DNA from: Chytridium lagenaria
Taxonomy: Eukaryota; Chytridiomycota; Chytridiomycetes; Chytridiales; Chytridiaceae
Assembly (NCBI GenBank): GCA_025449115.1
Contig: JAHLKC010000039.1
Span: forward strand, 186,001 to 250,000
Length of the DNA: 64,000 nucleotides
Direction: 5' to 3'
Shown: piece by piece, positions 34,791 to 47,337 of the stretch
Position numbering within the stretch: position 1 is the stretch's first letter
Layout: every line of letters starts with the position of its first letter
Made by a program: the position numbers and the translations under genes
The notes under the pieces: generated by a model
Databases searched by the model: none
Told to the model about the DNA's origin: nothing
The model's input: only the letters and a program-made list of their open reading frames with translations

Positions 34791-35647
34791 TTGGTTTCTT
34801 CCTAAAGTATGTAAGGGTGCGACCTTTGCACCGGAATAAATCACCTTTTGGAAAGATACCTAGTTCACGGCCTTAAGGTCGGGCTTGTGAACTCTAGAAA
34901 AGTCTAAAGTACTTAAAAGGCTTTTTCCCTTTATTCCTTTTGTTAACTAAGCATGCTGTCTTTCCAGCTGTTGGGTTGGGTTAACCACCCTAGAACGCGC
35001 GCCAGTTTCTCCCCACATTCAAAACTCGTTTGACTTCGACGCGACATTGCAAAAAAAAAAAAAAGGAAAGAAGAAGGATGTGGAATAGAAACTAGAAAGC
35101 AAACAAAGGACTCGACTCCTTTATGAAGATAGGACCGTGTTGCTTAGACTTATGACCATTTTTGCCGTGTTCAAGGAGATGGTTTTGAATGAGGGTGCTT
35201 GCAGAAATTTAAACTCCGACAATTTGAAAAATGACCAGGGTCACCAAAAGGACAAGGGGCTAAAAAGAGGGATCAAGCGTCAAGTCGTCGGAGGCAGACA
35301 AAAGTGAAAGCCGCCCCCTTTTCAAAGACTCGTTTTGATCCGTGATGTGGGGTTTTTTGGAATCAACCCTTTTCGGGTTGTCTGGAAAAAGCACTGCTCC
35401 ACTTTGGTGCAATATTTTCTTGCAGCCTCCAACTTCAACGTCTCCCATCATCTCTGCGACTCAAGCACATTGCCGAGAGAACAAAGTGCTGCCTTCACAA
35501 ATACTCACAAATAACGTTGAAGGACATTAGCATCCAGCCGTAAATCCATCACTTTTCACATATTCTCGCCTTACATTCGTCCCAATTAAGCACACAGTGT
35601 CAGTTGATTCCGTCCGTCCTTCACTCGTCGCATTAAGCCCTCGGAAA
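34791..35647. other. Intergenic region
   Basis: About 0.86 kb. A TAGTTCAC…GTGAACTCTA inverted pair at about 34860–34897 could form a short hairpin downstream of the cyclase. No gene supported. Confidence 0.45.
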
Positions 35648-37633
35648 ATGCCTAAGCACAGGTTCTTTAAGCCTCTTTTCCTCCACTACATCGTCCTCCA
35701 GCAGGCCCTGCTTCTCACCCTCGTCTCTTCCCAATCCGTTCGCATCGTCTCCCAAGGCTGCTTCACGTTCACTCCCCCGCAAACCCCGCCCATATCCGTC
35801 CTCACCATCGAAGACTGCGTTAGAGTCTGCACAGAAACTTCCATCACGGTCGACAATGGGACTGTCTTTGGGCTCGTCAATGCTTCCCCTCGTGCACATT
35901 GTTTCTGCGGGGAGGCGGTGGCGAGAAGTACACGAGCTGCACAGACTTGTGGGAGGTGTGCGTTTGCGACGGCGAGAATGGCTTGGATGTGTGGGAATGA
36001 GAGAGGGGGATCGGTGTATTTGTATTCGGGAATACCTGAAGAAACTGTGACGACGACAAGGTGGACGCTTGCACCAGGAACTGCGGTTGCGACTGTGTCA
36101 AGAGCATTAACATCTCAGGTGAGCAGCATCTTGTTCGAGATTATCAAGAGGTTTTGCCTACATTGGAAGAGGGATCGCTAATAAAAGTATTACTGATTAA
36201 TCTAGGCGACTACTGCAGAGCCAACGCTGTTGGATGTAGAAAATGCTGTGATTCCGTTCACCCTTACTTTCCAAGCCGGTAATGCGAATCTTCCAACACC
36301 TACCGAAACAACAACTACAACAACATCCGCATCCGCCCCTTCTCCCATTACTGCCAAAGACGTTGTCTCGCACCCAATGTTCTTTGTTGGAGTCGGGTTT
36401 TTAGCCTTTGCATCTATATCTGCCTTCATTGCCATTTTCTTGGGCAAGTCGAGGCGGAAGAATAACCGCGCAAGTAAACTATTTAGGTCAACGCTATTTC
36501 CTGAGGGTGTGCATGATGATTATGCGCATCGGAGGATCGGAGAGAGTGGCAAGGAAGAGGGTGCTGTGAACTGTGTTGAAGAACCGAGTTCTTCAGCTGT
36601 TTCGGTGTCGTCGGGTGCAGCTAGGACTTTATCGTCGTCGGCTTCGCTGTTGCAGGAAGACGGCGGGAGAGGGGAATCATTTAGGATTGCGGTCGTCGAT
36701 CAAGCAGAGTCAATGCAGCCTTCAGTGGCTTCATTTGCTACTGATGTGGTTGGCGGCTCGTCAAGTAGGATACCACCTCCTGTACCGATGGGTGCGTCTG
36801 GTTACGTTGCTGCACCTTCGAAAGCGATACCCTCTGAACGTATTCACGTGACACCTCCTGGACTTTTCGTCGATGAGTCACCGCCGAAACGCGTTGAGCC
36901 TCCAACGCGGACGGAAGAGATCCAATTTTTTGCTGCACGAGGATCTGCGGCAAAGAGTGCGATGACGCCAACTCTGCCTGCTGTTCCGCCCAAACAGGTG
37001 ATGGAACGAGGATCAAGTCGGAGAAAGGAGGGTGAACGACCGAGTGTATCTGTGAAGCACGAAAGAGGGTCAAGCAGACGCAGGGATGAGGAGCGGACGC
37101 CATCGCCACCGCTTTTGAGGGATGCGGTGCCTGTGAGAAGTGATTCTAGGGGGATGACCACACCTAAAAGCGATGGGAGGGTTGGTGTGATGCATGGAGC
37201 TTGGACGACGGTGGAGGACGATGGAGTGGATAAGGGGAAATTGCGACGATTTGGGGATGATGCAGGGGTGAGGATGACACCTCCTTTGACGCCTTCGCCA
37301 ACAAAAGAGGACAGAGTGCGGGTGTCGTCGATGGGGTCGAAGGGATTGGAAGAGCAGAGAGATGGAGTATGGAGGGTCAGGACGTTGGAGGGAATTGCTG
37401 GGAATGTGACGCCTAAACCAATAGAGCCACGAAGGCGAGGAGACAGTCTTGTATCAAGAAACAACGACAGAAATCGAACGCCAGAGTTTAGAGACTCACC
37501 TAATGACGCAAACAGACAAAGTCGGAGGAGGGAAGATGTTGGATTCTTTGCGTCGGGGTTGAGGGCAGAGGATTTTGCGTTTTTTCGGGGTAGACACGAG
37601 GGGAAGGGAGGCAGAGGGGAGGGGTTATCCTAA
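35648..37633 (+). CDS. WSC-domain single-pass membrane protein with long basic tail, gene F
   Basis: An intact two-exon gene of about 630 residues. ATG 35648 precedes a signal peptide (LHYIVLQQALLLTLVSSQS). The WSC domain reads SQGCFTFTPPQTPPIS, TIEDCVRVCTETSI, FGLVNASPRAHCFCGEA, CGRCAFATARMAWMCGNE, VYLYSGI (35750–36040). Intron 36119–36205 joins in frame. A short Thr-rich stalk (TPTETTTTTTSASAP) leads to a membrane span (FFVGVGFLAFASISAFIAIF, about 36380–36445). The roughly 390-residue cytoplasmic tail is disordered, Ser/Arg/Pro-rich, with many S/T-P sites (RMTPPLTPSPTK, RTPSPPLL) and Arg clusters, so it is a plausible phosphorylated signalling tail. It is the longest tail of the six WSC-like proteins here and shares no obvious motif with genes D and E. 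Probable wall or surface sensor. Confidence 0.85.
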
Positions 37634-38673
37634 AGGCGTTGTTTCGAGTAGGAGGGATCACAGTAATGAAAGGCGAAGTCGAGTCTAAGTATACAGAGTT
37701 TTATCGCTCCTATGGTGAGTTGATATTTATTTTCTCTATATTTTCTCTTTTTTTTCCTGTCTCTTATTCTTTGGCTAATGGCGCTGCCTTTTTCGGCGTA
37801 GATAAATTGAGCTCCGTCTTCGGCCTTTTACAACCGTACCCTTTTGTGTATCATTGCCGGATTCATATTTCTGCTTGCCCCTTTTTTTTCTCAAGCCATC
37901 TGTATATATGGGTACATGGCAGATATTTATTGGTTCCCGCGTCGATATTCAAACAACACTGTTCTTTTCTCTTTTTCTTCCTTTATTGTGTTGTTTACAT
38001 TCACTTCTGTGTTTAAGGCTGTGGAGTTTTGTGTATATTATGTTTTTTTCTTTTTTTATAAAACCGTTTAAGGCATGACATTAATCGAGGCTTTGGTTAT
38101 GGTGAAAAGAAAAGCAAAAGTGCTTGTGTAATGTAATCCATTCTTTCTTCTATCCCATCCATATATATATACGTAAGTCAAAGCTTTAAGGTTTGAAAGT
38201 CTACAAAGTAACAGAGTCTGAAGACATGAACCTCTTTCACTAATACTAGTCACGCCGTATATACTCGGAGACTTGATGAACATTATATTAATCCCCACGA
38301 CATTCGAACCGCTTTCATATCAATGTTATTGGCGCTGAAAAGTCCTCGTCCTCCGCATCAATTGACTCACGTCACCAAATTTGCAGCAACCCGCCGAGTT
38401 GCTTCCATTGCCATCCGTCCTATCACTCTCGACAAAGTTTACGCCTCTCTATAAACCAACGTTATCAGTGTATTATCAGGTTTTGGGGAATGGACTTATG
38501 CAATTCCATAAATAGCTTAACATATTGCTTCAAAAGGTTATTGTACTGTGGTATTTTTTGTTTAAAGGATAATAGGTACTGAATGGTGGGTGAAAGTGCA
38601 ACGATGCTACAGATACGAAATGTATTAGACATAAGTAAGGAGTCAAAGTTCCAAAGTCTACCAAAAACCGCCG
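37634..38673. other. Convergent intergenic region
   Basis: About 1 kb between the 3′ ends of WSC gene F and the minus-strand gene interrupted by the transposon. T-rich, with a short AT dinucleotide run at 38159–38171. No supported gene. Confidence 0.5.
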
Positions 38674-39851
38674 TCAATACATGATACTCCCACAAACGAC
38701 TCCAGCAAGGTATTCATTCACCTCTAACAAGTCCCGATACACCTTCCCGTACACCGAATCTTTCGGCATGTCACGCATAAGATTTCCACCCTTCATCGGC
38801 ACGTCGGTACGTAAAGATTGCAGAGTGTCTGCGACAGAGGTGAGGGAAGGTGTCGCGTCCACAAAAAAATTGCGGAAGCCTGAGCTGATGAGACGATCGC
38901 GAAAGCGTGTGGGCGTGTATTCCGGGGTGCGGTGGTATGGAAGCGCGGGGAAAACAAGGTGACGGGTGATGAGATGGGCAAGAGTGTGGTCGATGGAGTG
39001 GACGACCTGAGGAATATGTAATCAGGATTAAGGAAAAAATAATTAACATGAATTATAGGTTGCAAGACGTACGGTGTGAAGGAAGAAAAGTTCACGAAGA
39101 TGCGGAGGGAGACCGATTTCTTTTGTATGTTTCATGCAGGATGCTCGGGCCGCCCGCAGAAACTTTGCGAGGGGTATTTGACTGTTCGATGAGCCCATCA
39201 CTGCCTCGTTCTCGTTACTCTCCTCCATATCATCTGCCTTCCTATTCCTTACAACAAGCAGACCTTCATGCGTGAACTCCTTCCAATTCTTTGTTTCCGA
39301 CACAGTCGAATTTTTTATGACCGTCAACCGATAGAACCACGACCACGGCGTGAAGGTGTCACTCATTGGGGAGAACACTGTCTCTAATAGCATCGTATGC
39401 AATGAACGCGTCATGTGGAGGGATGGTGCAAGATGCTTCTGAAGTTCAGGATGATGTTGGATGTAGAGCATGAGGTCTTCGGATGCGGAATGTATCTTTG
39501 GGTGTTGGCCAACTACAAGGTAGATGAGGAGGATACCCATCATGACTTCGGGATCCGTTATGGGAAGAGATTTGTAGGTGAACGAGTGGATGGTGCCGGT
39601 TGGTGCAAGGAGGGGGAAATCTGCAGATGATGGTTGGGTTTGATGAATCGAAGTCAAGTTCCAGTTTACGGAATAAATTATTTCAAATGAATCAAAGTCG
39701 TGAACGGAAGATTGACCCGACACGATAGACCATAAGCGTGAGAAGAAATGGGTGGAATCGTGTCTGAGCTTTAACTTGCAATTCTCGACTCGAACAGTGT
39801 AGAGGTTTGGGATTGTAGGATGTTTTCTTGATAATAATAAGATGGTGGAGT
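38674..39851 (-). pseudogene. 3′ part of a gene split by the DNA transposon, unknown product
   Basis: An open frame enters from the transposon edge at 39851 (STILLLSRKHPTIPNLYTVR), continues as FSRLWSIVSGQSSVHDFDSF, PSLHMTRSLHTMLLETVFSP and WSWFYRLTVIKNSTVSETKN, to LRELFFLHT. There a GTACGT…CTCAG intron (39073–about 39010) leads to VVHSIDHTLAHLITRHLVFP, PTRFRDRLISSGFRNFFVDA, LRTDVPMKGGNLMRDMPKDS and a stop at 38674. All of it is in frame. The missing 5′ part lies on the far side of the insertion (51606–52037). A short stretch (about 39430–39520, VVGQHPKIHSASEDLMLYIQ) has a diverged copy at 52700–52780. No domain recognised. Confidence 0.7.
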
Positions 39852-39867
39852 CCCAGTGAAAAGTACT
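39852..39867 (+). repeat. Left terminal inverted repeat of DNA transposon
   Basis: CCCAGTGAAAAGTACT; 11 or so of the first 14 positions match the right end read in reverse complement. Preceded by the AGT target copy. Confidence 0.7.
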
Positions 39868-39889
39868 TTCGACAGGTATGGTATGGCTA

Positions 39890-40085
39890 TTGGACTTTTC
39901 TTGATTCCTGGTACTTTTGTTAGACCGTTAAATCTTTTTTTCAAACCGATCTTTCAACTCTGGGACTTTGATGGTTCAATTATGCAATTTGGCAATAAAT
40001 GGGACTTTGATGGTACATTACCATCTTTCGATTCTGGCACTATTGTGGGACTATCGTGGTTTTGGATTAATATTGTACTTTCCTT
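39890..40085 (+). repeat. Left subterminal repeats (TGGGACTTT type)
   Basis: TTGGACTTTTC at 39890, TGGTACTTTTG at 39909, TGGGACTTTGATGG at 39961 and 40001, GGGACTATCG at about 40048 and TGTACTTTCC at about 40076. Such clustered subterminal motifs are transposase binding sites in CACTA elements; binding here is inferred. Confidence 0.7.
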
Positions 40086-40100
40086 AAATTGTCAACCCAC

Positions 40101-43100
40101 ATGTACAATAATGCAGTGGCAAAGGGAGGTGGTGAATACGTGGTCACCTATAAGAAGAAGAGATACGAATGCGAGATATGCAGAAAGATGTATTCTTCAG
40201 CAAAGGCTTTGAAGGTGCATATGCATAAAAATAAATGTATCGCTGTAGAGCCCGCAGGTTGTGTATGAATATGTTCATTTCTTATTCTTTATATTAGTAG
40301 TTGATACAGCTGATTATCCTTCTCGACTCGAGTCATCAGATGATGCTGAACCACGAAGGCTAGTTGAAGAAGATCCAGAGGGTGATTTCAACATCACGAT
40401 GGTTGGGTCATGGGATGGACCAGACGCTGACGAGGATTTACAGCATGAGGCAGATGCAGATCTGCATGGTAATCATGCATTATGGCTAACAGAGAGGGAA
40501 GCATCTACGGACGAAGAAGACGTTGAAACGGAATTAAGTGAAAAGGAGCTTTCCGAATACGAGGGTGATGAGAACGAATCCTTTAGTACCGAAGAAGACA
40601 ACGATGAAGGCATATCTGAAGGGCCAGCTACTCGTGATGCTCCTTTTTTTCGGTCACATTACAAAGAGCTTTTTGGCATTTTGGCATGCAAGCTTACCCA
40701 CGGCATGGCTGACCGAGCCTTTCTCTGTTTCCAAAGAAAACTTGGTCAGTCTTCCTTTTCATTTTTTTGCGGTAACATAAACTTACATTTAACTTTCGTT
40801 CAAAGGCAGAACACCGATTAGCATTTATAGAGGAAGAAAACTACTCGAAAAAGCTAGCGAATTATCTTCAATTTCGATTCCTTGTTGTCCAAAGTATTGT
40901 ATGGCGTACACGGGGGTTTTCGAAAACATACGCGAATGCTTTTATTGTAACTCATCAAGGTAATTCATCAATATAATCATATTTTAACGTGATATTGAGG
41001 ACAACTGCAGCTAAATTCGACTATATCCCGATTATGAATCAACTGATTAACGAAATAAAGAACTCAAAACAGAGAAGGGTTATGAGATATCGACACGAAA
41101 AAACGTTTCACAGTCCCAACGAAAATGGAACTTATGAGGATATATTTGATGGAAAGCATTACCGCAGCTTGGTTGAGAGGGGATTTTTTGTCGAGAACCG
41201 AGAGGATGATGTCGCTCTATTATTTGCTACGGATGGGTACTCACTTTATAAATTGTAAGTGCTTTAATTTTTATACACCGCTAACATATTTCTTGATTAG
41301 TTCCAAGAAAAAGGAACAAGCTTGGCCGCTGGTATTCATCAACCTTAATATTCCTCCAACAGAACGCGTAAAAAAGAACAACCTAATTCTTTGCGGCTTA
41401 TTGCCGAAGAAACCTGCGGACATAAATAGTTTTCTTCACCCCAATTATCAAAGACCTGCAAATACTTCAAGGTAATTCTATTCAATTATGCTATCTACTT
41501 GATACATTACCTAATCATTAATAGATGGAATCAAGATCAGTGTTTGCGGAGATCAACAGTTTGAATTTCGCGCTCATCTTATTGTGATCACGGGGGACCA
41601 GCCTGCGGCGGCAATGTGTATGGGTTTCGCCGGACATAACGCTGTTTTTGGGTGTCGGTATTGTTCTATACGCGGTGAGCGTGGGACAAACTCCAACAAG
41701 AACTATTATTACCCGCTGGTGTCATTTAGTGCAATCAATAAAAAGCGAAAAAGATCTCTCGAAAATGCGAGCATACGAAAAACACTTTTTTTCTTTGCGG
41801 CGCCACGAATACGACATACGTGCAACGTGGGTCAAGCTTTTAAAAGCTAAAAATAACTCTCGGCGGTCAGCGGTAATTCGTCAGACAGGTAAGATATTTT
41901 TTTAAAAAAAGGAATGGTTTTACTTTACTTATTTCTTGATAGGTATATCAAAGATATCTATATTTTATAAGTTACGTGCAGTCTCGTGGCCCGCGTCTTT
42001 TGCACTTGATTTGATGCATCTCTCGTCAAACATTTCGAAGTATATGTTTGACCACTGGGAGGGAAGATATTTCAGCAGATCTTCAGGAATTACTTCGCCG
42101 GGGTTTTTCGATTCTAGACAACGCGCGGAAATGTCTAATGTGATAGACAAGAATTTACTGAATCTACCCAGCTCTTTTGGGCGTCCTCCGAGTAAGCTCT
42201 TTGAGGATGGTGGTCTAAAATCTGAAGAATGGAAAACATGGTCTACGCTAATATCTGTTCCGTTGCTCAAAGGATATTTACCGCAGAATCACCTTCTCGC
42301 TTGGTCGAAATTTGCGGACGTGCTTCAATTTTGCCATAATGCGCCATCTTTTGACCAGAGAGCTGTAGATAACATTCGCAATGAGTGCTACAATTTTTAT
42401 AAATTCTATGAGAGGTAGGAACCGTTTATTAGTGTGAGTGATTTTAACGTGGTTAAAGCGAGTATTATCAATACAAAGAAGAATATCTTTCCGCGTGTAG
42501 ATCAGTCTTCCATTATATCCTCCATATACCTGACGTTATTGAGCAAATGGGGCCAATGTGGTCATATTGGCAATATCCTATAGAAAGGCTTATTGGGATG
42601 CTACAACCGCTTTTGAAGTCATGAAGCACGGGTACCAAAATTTAAGTAATACGTGCTTGGTTTGGTCGCAACTTCGCTCTATTGGAGAATTGACATGCTG
42701 CGATGAAGGTTTAATCATATTTAGAAGGCGCTAATTTTTTTTTTAGGAACAGAGCATGGTTGCGAGGAAATCAATACGAGAAACACTTATTCTAGAACGT
42801 TTAATGATGGGAAAATCTCTGTGGATTTATTACACCCTACTTTTGAAGTTCATTTTACACCATCTGAGGTATTTTTCTATTTTCAACTATAACCATTTTA
42901 TTAATGACATTATAGATGCGCAAGCTAATAAATTATTTTGAAGCCAATCGCATCGATCATAAAGGTCTTCAAATCTCCCTGAAAGGTTTCAGTCGACTGA
43001 GGCTAGGCGGGCAGCGAGTTTTCAGCAGTCAATATAACGAAGGCAGAAAGAAGGGCACGAGAAAAAATCTGGAGTTGCAGTTTGCGTGACTGAAGACGTC

Positions 43101-43388
43101 AACAAAAACAAGCCCAGAATGCCAGTCTCTTTGGAAGACTTCACAAGATATGGCATTGTCAAGTATTATCTACTAGTTACTGTCGGTGATGAGGACCCTT
43201 TGACGTTAGCGTGTATTGTCTGGACTCAAGATAACGTTATAGTTGACAAGTACAACACCTATTTTGTAGAGAAGTTTGCGGAGACTACCTTTCAAGATGC
43301 TTATAGCATTGACCGTAGTATCGCTTTTTGGGAGTCCGAATCGCCGCGAGGTTTCTACATTCTTGATCCCGAAAGGTCGTTTACTTAA
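40101..43388 (+). CDS. Tnp2/Plavaka-type transposase
   Basis: ATG 40101 gives a single C2H2-like finger (YECEICRKMYSSAKALKVHM, then HKNKC). The GTTGTG…TTAG intron (40258–about 40298) joins in frame to an acidic region. After another intron near 40744–40806 a Cys-rich block reads IPCCPKYCMAYTGVF and RECFYCNSSR, typical upstream of Tnp2 domains. Then DDVALLFATDGYSLYKL, WPLVFINLNIPPTERVKK (41190–41400), VITGDQPAAAMCMGFAGHNA and VFGCRYCSIRGERG (41584–41690), FALDLMHLSSNISKYMFDHW (41996–42060), and MGPMWSYWQYPIERLIGML (42547–42605). The last part, from about 43080, includes FTRYGIVKYYLLVTVGDEDP and GFYILDPER, stopping at 43388. Block order and motifs match fungal CMC-superfamily (Tnp2 or Plavaka-like) transposases. 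Several short introns; one possible frame shift near 41745. The catalytic acidic residues are not assigned with certainty. Confidence 0.82.
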
Positions 43389-43420
43389 ATAAAATTTTTG
43401 ATTTTGTCGTGGGAGAAAAA

Positions 43421-45326
43421 TGAGGACCAAAGCCACCGTGCGAGAGCAGCAGAGTCGTTACAGGTTAGCTCTGTTTTAAACATCCCGTTTACTTCTTTGA
43501 AGTATAGAAGCTGGTGGTATGTCTTCATCCATGTTTGGCATCCAGAGATCATCCCTTCAAGTGCCAGATCATGATGAGTTTGATACGGATGACGAACGAG
43601 AAAATAGGCTTGAAGTGCGTGATCCCTTTTTGTATCTATACTTAACTACCTTTAGCGCCTTCAGCTGCCAATTACCTGCTCGCCTGCGAGAGCTGCAATG
43701 ACCTACCCACAAAACCCATCCATGAATAATCGGCAATGGCAGCAGCAAGTGCAGGCAGAAATCACCAGGCAGGATCCAAAGGCGCTTAGAATGGATGCCC
43801 GACCGCTTATAGTTGATAACGAGGTTAAAGTCAGAAAGCCAGGTTGGTTTTTCTATAACTTCTTAAATTAAACTTTATTGATACGCTTATTAGTAAATGC
43901 CAGTGTCTACGTAAATGTGGACACGATGGTCCAATACTTGACGAAATTCGACTTGCATCAAAACAGGTTTAATACGGCGGCACTTTTATTGAATTGTGAT
44001 TCCGGCGCCATTAATGTAAGTTTTCGCAGTTTTCAACTTGCAGTAATTCTTATCCCCAGGATGCTACTTTGAAGGGAGCCAAGCGTCTTTTTGTTAAAGG
44101 CAAAAAGTATAGCCAGATACATCAAAGAGAAATTGATGAGGTTATTAATAAGGTACGGTAAACACAGGGATTTTTATTCTTATTGGAATTAATAAATTCA
44201 GCTACGCCAAGAGTTGTCGGAATCGGAGAGGGCGATTCTTGATAGAGGTGTTGGGAACTGGCCCTACGAACATTTGGTGCAGCAAAAGTACAACCGACTG
44301 ATGAAAACTGTTAGCGGTGGGTAAATTGTTCATTCTTTTAATTAATCTTGTTAGGACAAAAAAATGCAACGAACCAATCAACCAAAATAACGATCAAAGA
44401 AGTTCCGAGAAAGAGGATTAGACCGCTTTCGGAAGTACAAGTAAGTAATATAGCACAATATTTTTCTAAGGATTAAATAAAGGATATAAACGCAAATTCG
44501 ATGGAAAAGGACATTGTTAACGCCCGAGTAAGTTGACAACTTATAGTTTACATTTATATTTAAAATGAATTAGAGACCGAGGGTACGGTATGGGCGTCTC
44601 GAGAAGAGGTCCCGAAGAGCAGCATCATCGGAGGAGCCATGCGGTGAGGATGTTGAAGACGATCGCGATGATACCGATGGAGACGAAACCGACAATCTCA
44701 ATCACGATGTCCACGACGATAACGGAGGCCAATCAAATCAAAGCGATCAAGGAGAAGAAAATATTAGCGATGACGGAGAGGAGTCGGAGGATAGGAGACC
44801 TTCCGATTACAAGCGGATGTCAAAAAAGGATATGGCCGAGCTCCTGCTTCAATTTCAACACGAGCGAAGGATTAATGAGTCCACCTCAACGTTGCCTCCT
44901 ATTACACAAAGGAATTCGCGATCGGCTCCGGCAAAAACCACCACCCCCTCAAAAGTGGCTTCTACACAAAAACGTTTGAGAGATGTTGCGGAACTCAAGT
45001 CAACCCCCAAAATGGCCGCCACAAAAAAAGTCTCTGCAAGAACGGCGACTTCTTCTAAGGTTACGTCAAAGGCGGCATCAGTCTCTGAAAAGGATGGGCG
45101 ATCACAAAGTTCGACTAGATCAGAAAGGCCTGTGAGGTATGATTCAAAAATGCAACTTTACACTAATTGCGTATTAGACTTTCGCGCATGCGTTGATGAC
45201 AGCCATTCTAACCCCCCTTTAATACTATCAGAACATTTTCACTATGATTATCTAACTATGGGTTTGTATTTTTTCGTTTGGTGTTTGAGTCCCAACGTTT
45301 CGTCTTTTATCTTTTCGTCTTTATGA
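43421..45326 (+). CDS. Second transposon protein: acidic/basic nuclear-type protein
   Basis: From ATG 43421 (MRTKATVREQQSRYR) a gene with about eight short introns can be followed. A middle region reads MNNRQWQQQVQAEITRQDPK and VYVNVDTMVQYLTKFDLHQN, with LRQELSESERAILDRGVGNW next. Then come a basic RKRIRPLSEVQ, an acidic Asp/Glu/Asn stretch (about 44650–44790) and a Lys/Ser/Thr-rich C-terminus (PSKVASTQKRLRDVAELKST), ending at 45326, 14 bp before the LTR element's target duplication. It resembles the accessory second ORF common in CACTA-like elements; no named domain is recognised. If the original ORF was longer, the LTR insertion removed its 3′ flank. Confidence 0.6.
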
Positions 45327-45344
45327 GCGACGGTAGGGGTTTTT

Positions 45345-46313
45345 TGTGAAATCTCTGGGCACGCTCCGTGGACTCTAAGTCCATAGGAGGAGATCACAAG
45401 ATGTCATTACATGTCTAATAAAGATTAGCAGTAACAAGTCTACTCATTAAAGAGCTATTACACTCAATGTTAGTAGTATGAATTTAAGGTGTGAGGATGA
45501 AGTGATTCTAATGGGGTTTTTTCTAAGGGTTTCCAACAATGCCGATCAATGAAGATACTAGGGTGACAAAGCTCTAAGCTATGTCTAACAACCATTCTGG
45601 TGTCAATCTACAAGACTCTTCCAACAACTTATTTATATAACCCATTACCTATGCAAACCAGCAGTCAAGTCGTATTTCCACGCGCTCCCAGGTGGTGGAG
45701 TCGTTTCAGGACTCAATGGCATGCATAAGAGGGGGAATAGCGTAGCGTACTTGCCTGTCATCGTCCATGAGCATCAGGAGGGGCATTGAAGGAGTTCTCA
45801 TTCAAGAGCATGTCACAACATCCCGTGCCATGGTACACTTTACGACTTAATTAAAACAGGGCCCATTCCAAGTAAGAGGCAGATAGAAAGACATGGTGTC
45901 ATATAAGCAATGTGGGGGGAAGATCATGCACAAACAGGACAGGATATGATGATTTTTGTGGGGACAACTTCTCTCTCAGTTTATTATTAATTTTGCTGCT
46001 GTAAATAAGTTAGTCAAAAAAGGATATAGTAAACAACAAAACAAACAAGAAACGAGAAAAATATAAACAATAAACACATAAACCCCTATATACATAAGTA
46101 CTCTGCTCGTTCCTAACGCGCTATATAACTTTAAACAAATACGCATTAGTGACGTCAGTCGTAATTTGACAACAAAGAATCATCATATAAGAGAACACGT
46201 ACTCTTGGAAATATAAGTGACGCCTAGGCTAAGACAATCATTTATAGTCATTATATCTTTTATTTATAGTAAAATATATCACGTGAAATATAAGAAACCT
46301 TCAATATTTCACA
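45345..46313 (-). repeat. LTR (3′ LTR in element orientation), 969 bp
   Basis: Begins TGTGAAATCTCTGGGCACGC and ends CAATATTTCACA. By eye it is identical to the other LTR except that it lacks a 3-nt GTC at about 46099 and one A in an A run near 46296. Confidence 0.95.
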
Positions 46314-46385
46314 TTCTCCGCATTTTTAAGAGAGCATCACGTAAGTGATGATAGATAATAACACCAAAGTTATAGGGAAAGAGAA

Positions 46386-47026
46386 TTACGAATCAGAATC
46401 GTCATCACTATTAAAACGGAAACCGTGGTTATCAGCTTCAGTGACATACTCAGCAGGCTTAGGCCTGGAGAGGGCCAGAATGAGGGATAATGTCTGGATC
46501 AACATTATAGAATAAAGGAGGGCGTCGGCGACGCGTACTAAAAGAAGCGGCCAAGGGGAGTTCATCATCCTCAACAGGACACGCGTCGGAGGACGAGGTG
46601 CTATAAGAGCAGGTTCTTTACCCTTGGGTCGGCGCATCTTGCGCTTAAGGAAGGCCTGACGCTTCATGTGAGCAACAGGGTTGCGAGCGTGGAGCTCTTG
46701 CCAATAATCATCAACAATAAGTTTGGGGAGGTCTGACTCAAGATACCATTTGTTCTGATGAGAACCTTGGCCAAGGTACTTAACAGAGTAGCGATAAACA
46801 TATTCATCTCATCAAAGTCATGGGCTGCGAGTTTCTCTATGTAATACTCGGGATCATCAGGACAAGCATCAGCGACAGTAGGGTCAAAGCGACGAAAGAG
46901 TTCCCGGTTAACACCAGGTTGAGTCTTAATGTGATTAGGAGGACGGCGCTGAAGGATCTCTAATTCTCTCCAGGCCTTGACTTCAGCTTCAAAGTCTTCA
47001 GTTTTCGAGTCTGAAGCTGCTATCAT
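46386..47026 (-). CDS. Chromodomain-containing C-terminal region of a chromovirus polyprotein
   Basis: From 47026 leftward: RELFRRFDPTVADACPDDPE, YYIEKLAAHDFDEMN, then with one base shift near 46800 YRYSVKYLGQGSHQNKWYLE, SDLPKLIVDDYWQELHARNP, followed by basic MKRQAFLKRKMRRPKG. The pattern Y-x-V/I-E-K-[IL]-x-x-H … Y-x-V-K-Y-L-G … W-x-x-E-x-D-L … Y-W is that of the integrase-terminal chromodomain of Ty3/gypsy chromoviruses, which in other elements directs integration to modified chromatin. Another shift lies near 46610, where the second frame reads SDACPVEDDELPLAASFSTR. At least two one-base indels prevent a single frame in this copy. Confidence 0.7.
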
Positions 47027-47337
47027 GAGTTTAAGGGATGGCCCTCAAATAAAGGTATGGTAAAGAGTGTCCTTATAACGTAGCATTAAATCGCGATTTT
47101 TTGCTTCAATCAAGTTTGCTATTTAGAGCTACAGCATAGTATATGCAGGATCAAAAAAGGGCTGGAAGTGAATACGCAGTCAGTAGTCAAAGTAACAGAA
47201 TATTCACGAAGTTTGTGTGTACAAACAGGTTTGGCTATATTCAGGCAACAGTGGTTGTGATTACCAGCTATGCTGGAAAGAGTGGCAGACATAGGAAAAA
47301 CTCAAATGTGAGTTGGTTAGACCTTCTTTTTGAACGA

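Noticed and set aside
37639..38078. Phe/Tyr-rich overlapping frames after WSC gene F
   Set aside because: Three overlapping frames of similar low-complexity composition in T-rich 3′ flanking DNA.
39856..40212. 118-codon plus-strand frame over the transposon's left end
   Set aside because: It runs through terminal and subterminal repeats in a different frame from the finger-coding exon that starts at 40101.
44590..44979. 129-codon plus-strand frame inside the transposon's second gene
   Set aside because: Shadow frame; the adjacent frame gives a consistent spliced acidic/basic protein.
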